DNA of 64,000 nt from Dipteris shenzhenensis (lineage: Eukaryota; Polypodiophyta; Polypodiopsida; Gleicheniales), in NCBI GenBank assembly GCA_047967505.1, contig CM106541.1; one strand, written 5' to 3'. The position numbers were made by a program, and so were the translations under genes. Below, in pieces: positions 32,601-45,051 of this stretch; the first letter of the stretch is position 1, and each line of letters opens with the position of its first letter. The notes beneath the pieces are model-generated. The model was not told the DNA's origin and did no database searches. It worked only from the letters and a program-made list of their open reading frames with translations.

Positions 32601-34738
32601 TTGCGTTGATCCTCACGCATCATAGCCTCTCTATAGCAAGAAGGCTCCCCGCAATCAGTAAGCATCACATAGTCTACCCCTGGAACAAACCTATCAGGTG
32701 GTCTAGACACTCTAGATGATCTTCTCAAGGGCATTTCAGCTTGCTGTCCCACCTGCATATCAGCCACATTTGGCTCATCATTTCCACCAATAGATGATCC
32801 ATCATCTACCCTTGATTGTATACCTGTGGGAGTACTTGGTGGTACCATTTCTTGCACATTTGGTGCATGGACAGCTTGCTGCCTATCAACATATGCAAGT
32901 GGATTCACATCCTGGAAAGTGATTCTCCTCATTTCCACATCCCTAATGGGTGCCTTATGCATCTTCTTCTCATTGAAGACCACATCATGGATGCATATGA
33001 TCTTCTTTACTTCTGGATCCCAGAGACGATATCCCATCTCTCCACTTTCACCATAACCCACAAAGATGCACTTCCTAGACTTAGGATCTAGCTTCTTTTG
33101 AAGCTCTTTTGGCACATGTGAATATGCCTCACACCCAAATATACGCAAATGAGAGTAAGAGGGCTTCTTTCCACTCCATGCCTCTTCAGGAATACCACCA
33201 TCATAACTCTTACTAGGTGATCTATTGATCACATGCACTGTAGTCTTCATTGCCTCAGCCCAAAAACCACCAGAAAGACTTGCATTGGAAAGCATGCATT
33301 CCAACCTTTCTTGAATGGTACGGTTCATCTTTTCTACAACTGGATTTTGCTCTGGAGTACGAGGGGAAGTGAGCTCCCTCTTAATCCCACGTGTATCACA
33401 GAAATGCTGAAAGACATGAGAGAGATACTCTCCACCATTGTCAGTCCGTAGGCATTTAAGCGTTCTACCTGACTGATTCTCAACCAAGGCTAGCCATTTC
33501 TGAAATACCTGGAACACATCACTCTTCCGAGCTATAGCATAAGCCCACACTTTCCTAGTTGCATCATCAATGAATGTCACATAGTATTCAGCCCCGCCTA
33601 ATGACCGTGTACGCATGGGACCACATACGTCTGAATGCACCAAATCAAGCTTTTCAAACTCTTTCTTTCCTTTTCTTTTATGGGCTGATTTAGTCTGCTT
33701 CCCATAGAGACAATGCTCACAAAATTCAAAATCAGAGAAACTCAAATGTGGTACATAACCCAAACGGCATAAGAGTTTCATTCCATTCTGGCTCATGTGC
33801 CCCAACCTGCAATGCCACAAAGAAGTGCTTGGCTGCTCGGTTATTGCAACAACATGATCAAATACCCCTGATACATGTAAGGGATACAAAGTCCCATACT
33901 TGGCACCCCTAGCCAAAAGCATAGAGCCCTTCTGAATTTTCCAACTTTGAAAGCCAAAAGTGGTGTGAAAACCAGCATCATCTAGCTGACCCACTGAAAT
34001 AAGACTCTTGGTCAGCTTAGGCACATGTCTCACATGTTTCAAAACAAATGCAGACCCATTTGCAAAAGAAAACTTTATGTCACCTACTCCCACTATGTCA
34101 CATGCATAGTCATTTCCAAGATGCACACAACCTGTCTTTCCACTATCATAAGTGGAGAACCATTCCCTATGGGGAGTAACATGGAATGAAGCACCAGAAT
34201 CCAAAATCCAATCCTGGGAATATGCATCATCTGAAGTGGTAAGCAACTCTGCAGATAAACTAGACATGAAGAGAACGTCATTGTCACTATCATGTGTGAC
34301 TGCATTGATCTCCTCGATCTTCACTTTTGCTTTGTCTTCCCTTGGACTTTCTTCCTTTTGATTTGCACCCCAATTTGCATTCTTTTTCTTATTCTTTTGC
34401 TCTCTTTTCAGCTTGTAGCAATCCTTTTTCATATGGCCCTTCTTGCCACAATGGTAACACTCAATGTTCCGTGCCCTGGATTTGCTACGAGACTTCCCTC
34501 TTTCTTGGGACTTCCCCCTGAACTGTGATCTACCCCTTTGCACATTTAAGGCTGCATCCTGCTTGTTGCCATCCATAGACTTCCGTCTAATCTCCTCGGC
34601 CAACAAGCTACCCATAACATCATCAAATTTCAGTACTCCACTAGGTGCAGAGTTACTGACAGCTGTACGGAAGGTATCCCATGAGGATGGCAATGAACAT
34701 AAGAGAAATATTGCCTTAGTCTCCGCATCAAAATTCAT
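32570..34738 (-). pseudogene. Copia gag C-terminus, protease and integrase
   Basis: A 722-codon frame. Gag C-terminal part SLPSSWDTFRTAVSN is followed by a basic linker and the CCHC knuckle CYHCGKKGHMKKDC. Protease active site is WILDSGASFHVTP. Then come the pre-integrase HCRLGHMSQNGMKLLCRL with an HHCC-like zinc region (CEHC) and the integrase core: HSDVCGPM, CLRTDNGGEYLS and the glutamate in VVEKMNRTIQERLE, the D-D-E triad. A copia-type tail KCIFVGYGESGEMGYRLW follows. The frame ends at a stop near the join with RT, after a short duplication in a TA run. At its upstream end a stop and shift separate it from the N-terminal gag frame. Confidence 0.93.
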
Positions 34739-35157
34739 CTTCTAAGCCTCTGGCTGAAAATTATATCTAATTCATTCAAATGAGAAGCAACGGAGACCCC
34801 TTCCTTCATCTGCAGCTCAAACAACCTCTTCATGAGGCAAACTTTATTAGAGGCAATTTCCTTCTCATAAGTGGCACACAGTTTCTTCCACAAATCTTGC
34901 GTAGTCTGCTCATTTACTATTGTGAAATAAACTGACTCTGCAAGATGAAGTCTAATAGTAGACTTTGCTAATGCATCCAACTCATTCCAATCATCCTCAG
35001 ACATATTTGCAGGCTTAGCTTCAATCCCTGCCAAGGGTTTAATCTGCTTCTTTTGAATAAGCACATCCCTTATTTGTTCTTTCCACAAAGAAAAGTTTGT
35101 CCCATCAAACTTTTTAATGCTGAAAAACTCCTTTTCAGACATGGAAGAGGATGCCAT
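34735..35157 (-). pseudogene. Copia gag N-terminal part
   Basis: This frame carries FFSIKKFDGTNFSLWKEQIR and LHLAESVYFTIVNEQTTQDL, the copia gag (UBN2-type) fold, and ends with KEGVSVASHLNELDII before a stop at 34735. The ATG at 35157, giving MASSSMSEKEF, is preferred over the upstream start. The break from the next frame is a frameshift plus an in-frame stop. Confidence 0.9.
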
Positions 35158-36577
35158 GATGCAAATGAAACAAAATCCCAAATGCTAGTGCATACAAGAG
35201 AGAATCACACCAAATACTAGGTGCACCCCAAATGTGTATGCCACAATAGACTGAAATATCACAAAAAACTCAAAGCTTAAAGCATCAAAAGATGCATCTG
35301 ACTCATGTCCATATACTATGCATCCATATGAGCAAATATGGCCCAAAAGAAAATGCCAATAAGTGCCAAATGACTCAAGCATAAACACCGTCCACTGGCA
35401 TATACATCACTAATATCTCATCCAAGAGAGCATAGCACTATCAGTGCATCACCTGCAATGTGTCAAAGCTGTCCCTCAGCTTAAAATAGCATCCATGTGC
35501 AAAGCGTCCATAAAAATTGCATCCCACAAGGCAATTTGGGCCTATCAGCGCATCCAACAAGGACCGCAATGCATCCAAATGGCCTATAAATCATCCATTG
35601 CAACCTAATGCATACCACGAATGAGCGCACCTTGCTCAAACTGCAACCAGAGTGATCTGCATAAGGTATGCTCAAAAAATCATAGTCCTACGGTAATGAG
35701 CGCTACTGAAAATAGAACCTGAGATGCTTCCAAACATGGGCGCCATTGCATAATCGGACTCGACAAGAAAATCTGCAAATATCTCTCTTCTGCCAGAACT
35801 CCAAAATCCCAACCGATGAGTGAGAAATGGGAGTCAACACTTATCCACTGCCATGTGGCATAAATCTAAGGTTTCAAAACCTTAGTATGAAAAATGCATA
35901 ACAGAGAGACGAAATCGAATACACAGAGATTTATAACTCTGAAAATCCTTCACCGAATCACGCAAGATAGGTAGGGGTTTTTGGGTGTCCGGAACGCAAT
36001 GGGACAGACGGTTTTGGAAACCGTGGTCTCAATCACTGGGTCCAACACATGGACTGAAAAACGTTTTTTGAAACAGAGCTATTTGTAAACTCCACCGGAG
36101 TGCGAATAATGAGCAACATAGAAGTTTTAGGACTCCTGAGTCCACCGGAACTGACAGATCTGCAAATGGTTGCTCCAAACTTGAGTTCCAACACCCGGGC
36201 AAAAAACGCAGGAACTGACACAATGAGTCAGAAATCCAATGAAATGATCCCAGATTCAAGAATGAAGGTGTTTCCAAGCTCCTGAAGTGAAGTGGACACC
36301 AAAAGCAAGCAATAGTTGCCTCTACAAGTCAATATGGAGTCTCTGTCATCGAACGGAACAGGGAAAAGCTCAAAAAACGACTTTTTCTTTGAAAGCTCTT
36401 AACAGGCTCTCAAAACCACTTCGCAAAGCCAAAGTGACTTTTCCAAAGGTTCCTCCAAGGTCTCTGCACACTCGGATGCAAGTAAAGTCACCCACAAAGC
36501 TTCCCACAGAGCTTCTCCTTCCTCCCACAGAGCTGTTGAGCTTCCAGCATTCACGCACGCTCAGCTAGATCACTCGG
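35158..36577 (-). other. Copia untranslated leader, about 1.4 kb
   Basis: The region between the primer site and the gag start has no long conserved frame. It is unusually long against a 170-bp LTR. Repeated gcatcca and ccacaaagc type words are seen, but no foreign gene was recognised. Confidence 0.7.
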
Positions 36578-36589
36578 GCTCTGATACCA
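36578..36589 (-). other. Copia primer-binding site
   Basis: The minus strand reads TGGTATCAGAGC, complementary to the 3' end of plant initiator methionine tRNA, two bases inside the 5' LTR. Confidence 0.95.
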
Positions 36590-36591
36590 GT

Positions 36592-36761
36592 TGAGAGTGC
36601 TCTCAACGGAAGCAAGAATGGAAGAAGGAGAGAGAGAGACAGAGAGCCACACAAGTTTGGTGGGTGCAGAACCATCCTAATCTTCTTTTTCATTCATTTA
36701 TATATGTGTTTGAGTATTGTACATAACCGGGGTAAAGGCACAGTGACCTTTAACCCCCACA
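36592..36761 (-). repeat. Copia 5' LTR
   Basis: 170 bp, TG...CA. It differs from the other LTR at six positions by eye, all A/G or C/T changes. Followed by the gtaat target copy at 36762-36766. Confidence 0.95.
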
Positions 36762-36780
36762 GTAATCATTCTTCAGAATT

Positions 36781-36807
36781 CTCTCTCTCTCCTCTCTCTC
36801 TCTCTCT

Positions 36808-36868
<61 letters not shown>
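36781..36868. repeat. (CT)n microsatellite
   Basis: A CT run of about 88 bp with a few interruptions, just outside the copia right flank. C-rich sequence continues to about 37000. Confidence 0.95.
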
Positions 36869-36871
<3 letters not shown>

Positions 36872-37089
36872 CTTGCTCTCTCCAACTCTTTTTCCCTCTC
36901 CCCTCTCTGTCTGTCCCCCCCCCCCGTCCTTCTCCCTCCCCTCTTTATCTCCCTATTTGTTCTGTCTCCCTCCCCCTCTCTCCTTTAACCTACATCCTCA
37001 CACAAACAAACAAAATATTATTTCAAAATATATAGATTACTTCTCTCTCTCCCCCAAAACAAAGAAACAAAGATTATTCCCCACATAAA

Positions 37090-38130
37090 CAAACAAAACA
37101 TGTCACGCACCGTTCTTTCACAATCACGATCAAAATTGTAGCAAGATAATAATCACAAATGAACAAGAAGAGAGTTTCGAGTATGAATGAAATTGATGAG
37201 TCTTTACAATAATTTTGGAGAAGAATCACTCCGTGAAGGAGCTCGATACCACCCGTCCACCTCCGAGCTATCTCACTCTCACTCTCACTCTCACTCGCAT
37301 GAAGATGTTCAAATCAGATGATCAAACGATCAAATCTCAATCACACTCTCACTCTCAAAATATCCTGATCTGATCTTCTTTGCGCTGCCTCGATTCACGT
37401 GCACTAATTGTCACTTTCGTAGCGCCTCAATATGCATGCCTTCTCTTCGCTTAAGCAACCTCGATATGTGTGCCTTCTCTTCACTCGTGCAACCTCGATA
37501 TGTGTGCCTTCTCTTCTCTTTCGCTTAGCCTCGATATGCGTGCGTTGGATTGTGTGTTCTCCTTCTCACGATCTCCTCTTCTTTCATAGCCTTTCAGGAC
37601 TCCAAAATAAGCACCAAAAACCTCCAAAATCGGCCAAAAACAGCTTTTCTTGAAAAGCGTGCGTGTGCTTTTAACCTTCTTTTAGCGTGCACTTATGATA
37701 GTAAACGCGTATGGAATTTTGCATGAAAACGGCCTTGTTCGGAGCATCACCACGCCTGCCTCGTACATCTAATGGACAAGCTCAATAGCTCATCTCAAAG
37801 ATCGGACCCTCTTCTTTCCCTTTGCATGTGACCTTTCATGGCTAATTCTTCCATCTCGACCTCTGTGTAATGCCTGCAACTCTTGACACGGAAATCTAGA
37901 TGCACTTTTAGCTCAAAACCACTTTGTTAGCAATTTCTGACCTGCATACAGGCATGCAAATGCGTGAACCAAAAATTTTTCACTAGGACAAAGTTTTTCT
38001 ACTCAACAAGATCTAAAACTCTCTCATACAGAGTTTCTTCAAATTATTTCTCTAACCAACTCAAAATCAAGCCGCAAAATCTAGCCGTCACCATAATGGA
38101 CAAAAACCAAAATTTTTTGACCTTCAAAAC
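37090..38130. other. Non-coding region with short tandem repeats
   Basis: Contains cactct repeats near 37273 and 37342 and a minisatellite at 37425-37550. No gene was recognised, and frames on both strands are short. Confidence 0.5.
37425..37550. repeat. Minisatellite, about 3 units of 40-45 bp
   Basis: The word cctcgatatgtgtgccttctc and variants recur at about 37425, 37468, 37495 and 37531 with related spacers. Confidence 0.7.
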
Positions 38131-38276
38131 ATGTGTGTGTGTGTGTGTGTGTGCGCATGTCTATGTGTTCAAATATTGAAGTAGCATGTGTGCATGTGTG
38201 TGTGTGTGTGATAAGTATGTGTGTATGTGTGTGAGTGTATTTATGTGACAAAAAGTATAAATGTGTGTGTATGTGT
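38131..38276. repeat. Interrupted (GT)n microsatellite
   Basis: GT runs at 38131-38152, 38186-38210 and onward, with atgtgtg interruptions. Confidence 0.9.
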
Positions 38277-39541
38277 GGCCCATCCCCAGCTTGGAGTGTA
38301 AGACCACATGGTGAGGGGAGGTAGAAATTATCTAAATAAATTAATTAGACAAAAATAAATTTTTATAAAAGAAATTGATTGAGTTTGAATATATCAATTA
38401 GGTTGTTTAAACGATAATTAAGAAAGGTTTCTTTTAAACAAAACTTAAAAAGTAGAAGGTAAAGGTAGGGACTAGAAAACTAGATAGGACCCACAACAGA
38501 TTAATGGAAATACTCTTAGGTGAGGGGGGTAGTCCATACCCTTTTACGCTAAAACAGAGTTAAATGAGGGGTTAAGTCTACATACTCTTTTAAAGAAACA
38601 AATTATTAAAGCAAAAGAAATAGAAAATTTTTTAAATTAATAATATTATTAAATACTATGCAATAATAAATACTATGCATAAAGCAAATCCATAACTAAT
38701 AGCCTAAGTAAGGAAGAATAAAGTAAAAAGTTACAATAAATAATTTGAAGTAATAATGGAAAAAAATGGAAAGCACAAGCTCTAGGCACATTACATGAAG
38801 GAACACGAATATATTTTAAAAGAAAATCTTGATAAATTTACGAGGGGGACTAAGCTTTAAAAGATCAATTAAAAGAACTCAAATAAGTAAATAATCAAAT
38901 ATATTATCTAAAGGACAAAGAATAAATGGCTATAAGCCAGAGAGACCATGTCACAAATGGGAAGGGTTTAAAGGTAAAAAACTAAAACGAAAATTAAGAA
39001 GGAAAAAATACAATTAATTAATTAATTAAGTCAAAAATGAAAAGGTTGCAGGTAAGAAGGGTTCAAAAAACAAATGAGGGACTAAAAAGGTCTTAAATGA
39101 AGAATTAATTAGCTATGAAAACAAATGAGTTTGCCTATAAAGAGTTGCTGTGAATCATGAAATTCATTGCAACTAAGTAATGTGTATCTACAAAAGAAGC
39201 ATGAACTGGTTAGCATGCCAGCCGTGGAATATCATGCCTACAAGTAAGTCATGATGTTCGACATGGGATGAGTTGCACAAAGATTACAACGTGAATTCTC
39301 ATGTTGCCGAGATTGCAATGCATAAAGAGTATGGATAGCTGGTCACGATAAGGCCAACACTATACTATAGTAGCTTTCTGTGGTGGCCTTCACCAGATTC
39401 TTGTTCAGCAAAAGCACAGTGCCACCATCTGAGCAGAATAGCAAAGATAGTGTTCCCATGAAGCCTAAACTTACTAAAAGAAATATGTCAAAGGAAGATA
39501 GAATGCAACTTGCAACCACATGATCTTTGTAAGGGGAGGAG
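38262..39541. other. AT-rich repeat region, left part copied at window end
   Basis: 38262-38710 is repeated at 63555-64000 with small indels. The remainder is AT-rich, with many tta and aaa words, and has no recognisable gene. It leads into duplication copy 2. Confidence 0.6.
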
Positions 39542-41350
39542 AGCAGCTGCACACCACCCCAAGGCCCCTAATGAGGAAGGAGTCGAAACTGTGTGAGCAA
39601 GGGATAAACGGGACGAATCTCAACAAGGTGGAAAAAGAAGTAGAGTAAATGTTTCAAGCAAGGAAAGGGTAGAATAGCTAGTGACGATGACAACCTGAGA
39701 GGTTGCCATAGTGTATCAAGCTTGCTAAGAATATCAAGGTAGTGAGGAGCTTTTGGGAGAGCAAGTACATAACGAGAAGAAATTGGCAAGTACGGAAGAA
39801 GAGATGCCTAAGGGCCTGGAGGCTAGAGGCACAAAGGAGGCTAAGGACAGAGTAGAGCAATGCCAAAACTGCCACGTGAAACTATGGTAGCATAGGTCGA
39901 AGTAGAAAAGAGAAATGTACACAAGGTTGTCAAAATATTTTTGGTGATCAAGTCAGAATTGAATCCACTATTAGCCAAAAAGCAAAATAAGTCCAACCAA
40001 ATCTATATAAGCCCATGAAAAATGTGAAGCATTGTAAATTAGGGGTAGTACTTGCGACACACAAACTTTATATCCATAGTTTCTGGGTCTATTACTTGCA
40101 GCATGGATGAAAGAGACATTAGGAAAAGGCAATTTATATTTTTCCAAAAGGTACGAGTCTTATAGTTACCAATAATTGGTCACATAAGTGTAATGTAAGT
40201 ATTGAGATAAGTGGTAAAAAAAGTTACATAAGTGGGTTAATAGGAATGATATCCAATGGGTAAATACTCATTGGGTCTGCTTGGTCAATAGATCTATTAT
40301 GGGAAAGACAATTTACCACAAAGTCATTATTAATAAAAATTAAATCATTCATGAATCAAGATGAAAGATAAAATGATTTAAGCTTTTCAATTCTCTAAGT
40401 TTGGACAATTTAAGAATAAATTGTAGCTCAAACCAAGCTAGGTATAAGTTGCACCAAAGTGGTGAGCAAGAATACCCCATGAGGGTGCCTTTAGATTGTA
40501 GAAAGATGTTATCACCAATGTCTAAAATAACAAGGTTAAGATTAATAAAATATCAAAAATTGATACTACACTCATTAGATTTCTTAGTAAGCACAAAGTT
40601 TTTCCTAGACTTTTAAAACCCAAGATAGCTAGAGGTTGTAGGATTTCAATATAATTTTAGAGACTCGATAAGGCTATTATTTCTTTAGTGAGGGATGGCT
40701 TCATAACAAGACATCATGTCAAAAGTATACACAAAGAAGATATGTTTTGGTAAATGAATTAGGAATTCATATTGGTTGTGGATAATCCAATAAGCATTGG
40801 TATGAATACAAGTAAAAACCCAAAATGTCTTAATGAAGTCTTTCAATATACTCATGGATTCCACAATCAAGAGTTGTAAGCAGCTTCTTGATAAGGTCAG
40901 TAATATTGAAGAACATGTAGTTATGGGAATTAGTAAGCCATGTAAAAGCATCTTTATATACTTTATAAGTAACCCCATTAGATAGGCAAATTCAAGTTTG
41001 AAGGGAGAGTAATTTCATAAGATAATGAATAAATTGCTACACATTCAGTTTCTTTTTTCTATTGCACAAGTCAAAGACAATTCAAGAGACATAAGTCTTT
41101 GTTTGATATCAAGTATTATTAAATTTTTGCACATGAAGGTTGGGGTTTGAGAGGATTTATCTAACCCATAAATATAGAGGTGGTGAGTAAGAAACTCCAC
41201 TTTGTCCATGATATTTTGGTCAAAGAACCAAGGTTTTTGAATATACCTATGGTTAGGAAAGATGGATTTAAAGTTCTAAGGACAATTTCCTTAATAAAAT
41301 TATCATGGTGGATGGAGGTATTGATGCACATCAAATTACAAAGTTTGGAC

Positions 41351-41597
41351 CTCGGGGGGGTCACTATGTATAAACCCTCTATATCACGTGCGTTCAAGGC
41401 CTATATTTAAAATCCCTTATCTGTAAAATTTTTTATTAATAAAATGTACCCCTTTTCTATGCAAATCTGTAACTTTTTTCCAAAACTATTTTAAATAGTC
41501 CCTTATGTATATTTATTTCTGTAAATTTTAGAAATAAAAAATATCCTTCTGTTGAACTCACGTGATAGGGTTACATATGATGAGTGACCCCCCCGAG
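41351..41597. mobile_element. hAT-like MITE, family A, copy 2
   Basis: 247 bp with perfect 15-bp terminal repeats CTCGGGGGGGTCACT. The perfect 8-bp target copy gtttggac is at 41343-41350 and 41598-41605. The site is unoccupied in duplication copy 1 (3155-3162). Confidence 0.97.
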
Positions 41598-41893
41598 GTT
41601 TGGACTATGCCAGATATAATTCCTTGATAACTGGAAAACTCGCTGGAAAATGACTCATCAAGATAGAGGGAATATCGTTAAGGCCCTCTTTCATAAAGTC
41701 TTGAAGAACAGGGTGTCTACACAACATGAATGTGTTGATAAAACATGGGAGCCAAAGTCATCAAACTCTTGTATAAAAGATTTACATATTTTACAAGCAT
41801 CACAAATGCAAGAAAAGAATTCTCATGGAAAATTACAAAACGTATCCAATGGTCTATAGAATGTTGTAGCAATATTTTTGTGATATTTCCAAC

Positions 41894-42143
41894 CTAGGGG
41901 GGTGCACCACTAAGAAATCTGAGGTATCATGTGCGTTCAAGGGGTATTAAAAAAACCCATCAACTAAACTTTTCCCCCCAATAAAACCACCCCTCTTTAC
42001 TTATAAACTAATGGATTTTTTTCTAAAGTTGAATTAAAAATCCCTCCTGTTATTGTAAACCTGCAAAATTTTTCCAAAAGTGGAATTAAAATACCCCTCC
42101 TTTTGAATGCATGTGGCACACTAAAATTTTGGGAGGTGAACCC
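41894..42143. mobile_element. hAT-like MITE, family B, copy in duplication copy 2
   Basis: Same insertion as 3451-3699, so it predates the duplication. Its right edge differs: the last bases and the target copy are deleted, leaving gaaccccc next to aaagatg. Confidence 0.75.
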
Positions 42144-43510
42144 CCAAAGATGATATTAAACATGTAAAAGGTTTCTTAATCTCAAATCTATCAAAAACTT
42201 CCACCAAGATCATGGTGAAATAAAATCAAACACCTTGTTGACAAACAAAAGATGAATAAACCTTTCAGCTTTTTTATTATTTTGATTAAGTATTGACAGA
42301 GCATTAGCTTTTTTGGTAATGAATCTTACTTGTTCGCCATAGTATTGAAATTTAATGTCTTTGAAGTCTTGCCAAAGTCCTCCAAGCCACGAAACATTCG
42401 AGTTTTCTTGGTAGAGCACTTCATGGTAGATAGGTATTGACAATCCTTTTAGATCTTTTTTTGTTGACTATAAGGGGATTGCTTCAAGAGTATTGGCCAA
42501 TGGTGCGTTGTGGAGTAGAGGAAGAAAATGAGTATTGGGGCAATAGAGAAGAAGATTACAAGGTGCTTCTAGCATGAAATCATGAAACGAGAGGTAAACT
42601 GTAAGAGTAGTTATGAATTCTGAAGGGAACTAGGCAACCCAACCAATGAAAGTGTACACCAAGGTAGGTCCGAAGGAGAAGAGGAAGAAGCTAGAAAGAT
42701 TTAGGAAAACAAACCATAACAAGTGGTCAAGCCAAATGATGGAGGCTGAGCAAGAAGAATCAGGGTTAGATCTTTTGCATTGGTATTTGAGAAGGTGTAT
42801 ATGTATTCCAACAATTCTTCGAAAATTTCTTGGGCTCACAAACTTTGTCTTGATTAATAGGGCCTTTAGTTTTGGCAATCAAGGTGGTACTAGAGCATTT
42901 AGATAAGTCAACATCAAAAAGATTAATTTGGGAAAGATCAAAGAAAAAATCATCAGGCAAAAGATGCTTGGATTGTAAAGCGTGGGTTTTGCACTGGTCT
43001 ACCACTTCAAAGGAGAGCTAAGGAGGTAATCGATAAGGGGGCTCTATCATTGATAAGATCAAAATCCCACAATTTATGCTCCAATCTAAGGGAATCTAGT
43101 TCAAGTTGGTAGGGAGGGAGGAGATGAATAACTCCGCAGAAAGCTTGAGATAACAAATTTTGAGGGACAAAGAGGCTATAAAAGGTTGAGAGCCTAAGGA
43201 GTCCATGGCTTATTTTTCATCATGATCAAGGAGGTCAAAATCTAAGAGAAGGTTGATAATTTTTGGAGAGTTTTTTATTTCAAGGGGGATTGCAGGGAGA
43301 CCATTAAGAGCAAAGAGCTTATTCACTATCAAGGTAGAGAAGTAGAAGTTGAGATCGAGTGCATCTTGACAATCGATGAGGGGAAAAGAAACTAGAAATT
43401 TGCTAAAGGCTTCCAAGAAGTCAAGTTGATCTTTCTTGCACTGGACTAGTAGGGAGATCCAATTGTTCATAGAGGCAATAGTGAAAGATGAAGGGGTATT
43501 TTTCAAGGAA

Positions 43511-44971
43511 TATTGTTTCTTGAAATCTAGGAACTTTTAGTCAGGACCTTTGAAGTAGGAGAGGATACATTGAGTACCCAAAGGACGAATAGGGATATTT
43601 GATGACGTTGCCCAACTTCACTAGAGAAGGAATCTAGTGGTTTTGCAAGGAAGATATGGATAATAACTAAAGCTCAAATTCCAATAATACTAAAGGAATA
43701 ATTACGCATTACTAAAGATTTAGCCATTGCATATAAATTAACTGTACGACCAAAGGCTAATTGGGAGATTAGTGTATGTGTTTAGATTAAAAAATCTCAT
43801 CAATAAATGCACCATACAATTGATTCCATCAAATGGATAAATTGTTATACTTGAGATAATGACAAAGTTTATATAAGAATCCTATGTTGAGAGTTGTCAC
43901 AGTTTGGAGAGTCATGAACAATTATAAGAATTTATAATAATATTGCATTTGACAAATGAACACAAGAATAGCACAAAATGTTGAATCCATGCGGACGTCC
44001 AGGTTCCAAGGTCAGGGTCCACTTACCTATTAGCATTCACAAAAAGCCATTTGTTAGAACAAAATTGGCAACATCTGGGAAGATAGGTAATGCTTGTGTT
44101 CCCCAACTTCTTATCACTTATACCAATGAGACTTAGAACTACATAAAGATTCTGCATGTATACCAAAAGAGACACAAATGCCACAAGTAAGATATAATTT
44201 ATTGTTTTTATATTTTCAAGGAAAATATGCTCTAGTCATAGTATTTTTTCCAAATTTTTCCATTCCCTTCATGCTTCCTCCATATTTTGGGAGATGATGG
44301 CCATTTTGGCAAGGTCTCCGATTGTCGATATTCTAGCAGTCTTGCGGAACTTACATGAGTTCATCCCTAGAGTATCCTATCAAATTCAATTATCAACAAA
44401 ATCAGGCAGGGTGGTCCAACACTATTGGATAAAAGATTCTTAAAATAGGGGGTGAGTATGATAAAATACTTTTGATAAGAATATGGGAAAATGAACTAAA
44501 AAAAAGAAAAAAATATTTTTTTGTGTTTTCAATTTTATATATTGCATACAAAGTTAATGTAAATCTATAACCATACCTAAAAAAGGAAATACAAGTTTAC
44601 ATAAGAACACATACTTCTATAAATGTCCTAAAGGTATATACAAGTAAAAAAAGGGGGCAATCTAACAAGACTAAAGTAAAGTTATAAGTTTTGGCAAGGA
44701 AAGTGCACTAACGTAGAATTATAAATTTGTTATGTCACATTGTAGGGGGTAATCCTCATACCATGTTGAGTGGGGTAGAGAGGCCAAAGATGGGGGTAAG
44801 GGAGGGGTAATATAAATGCAATGATGTATAACAAAATTCTCCATAAAGAAGCAAGATAGGTTAAACCTTTACATACATTTCTTAATGCATAAATAAGCAT
44901 GAATCATACAATATTACTCAACATACAAGCTTTTATTTACCATCAATACCCCTAAGCAACTATATATATAA
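43511..44971. other. AT-rich non-coding part of duplication copy 2
   Basis: Closely matches 5031-6510. No conserved reading frame or element was recognised. Confidence 0.5.
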
Positions 44972-44980
44972 ACACACACA

Positions 44981-45049
<69 letters not shown>
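44972..45049. repeat. (CA)n microsatellite, expanded
   Basis: About 78 bp with one interruption, against about 27 bp at the paralogous 6514-6540. Confidence 0.95.

Positions 45050-45051
<2 letters not shown>

Larger units (their letters stand above)
30872..36761 (-). mobile_element. Complete Ty1/copia retrotransposon
   Basis: A 5.89-kb element reads right to left: 5' LTR (36592-36761), primer site, long leader, gag, protease, integrase, reverse transcriptase, RNase H, purine tract, 3' LTR (30872-31041). LTRs begin TG and end CA and are 170 bp each, with six differences by eye, all transitions. It is flanked by gtaat on both sides. Gag and pol are broken by frameshifts, so it is structurally complete but not autonomous as read. 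The domain order, integrase before reverse transcriptase, defines Ty1/copia. Confidence 0.95.
40040..43510 (-). pseudogene. Penelope-like reverse transcriptase relic, copy 2
   Basis: Paralog of 1850-5030. The minus strand keeps motif A (TFDMMSCYEAIPH, about 40688-40730), which ends at the same stop as copy 1. Motif B reads through without the shift seen in copy 1: IGDNIFLQSKGTLMG is directly followed by YSCSPLWCNLYLAWFELQ at about 40425-40530. Motif C again has FMND in place of YxDD. The region after it carries its own one-base loss near 40245. A 247-bp MITE splits the RT fingers at 41351 and a family B MITE lies at 41894. Shared and private lesions together show decay before and after duplication. 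Confidence 0.7.

Noticed and set aside
36704-37088. Leu/Ser-rich open frames on the plus strand
   Set aside because: Translation of a CT microsatellite in different frames.
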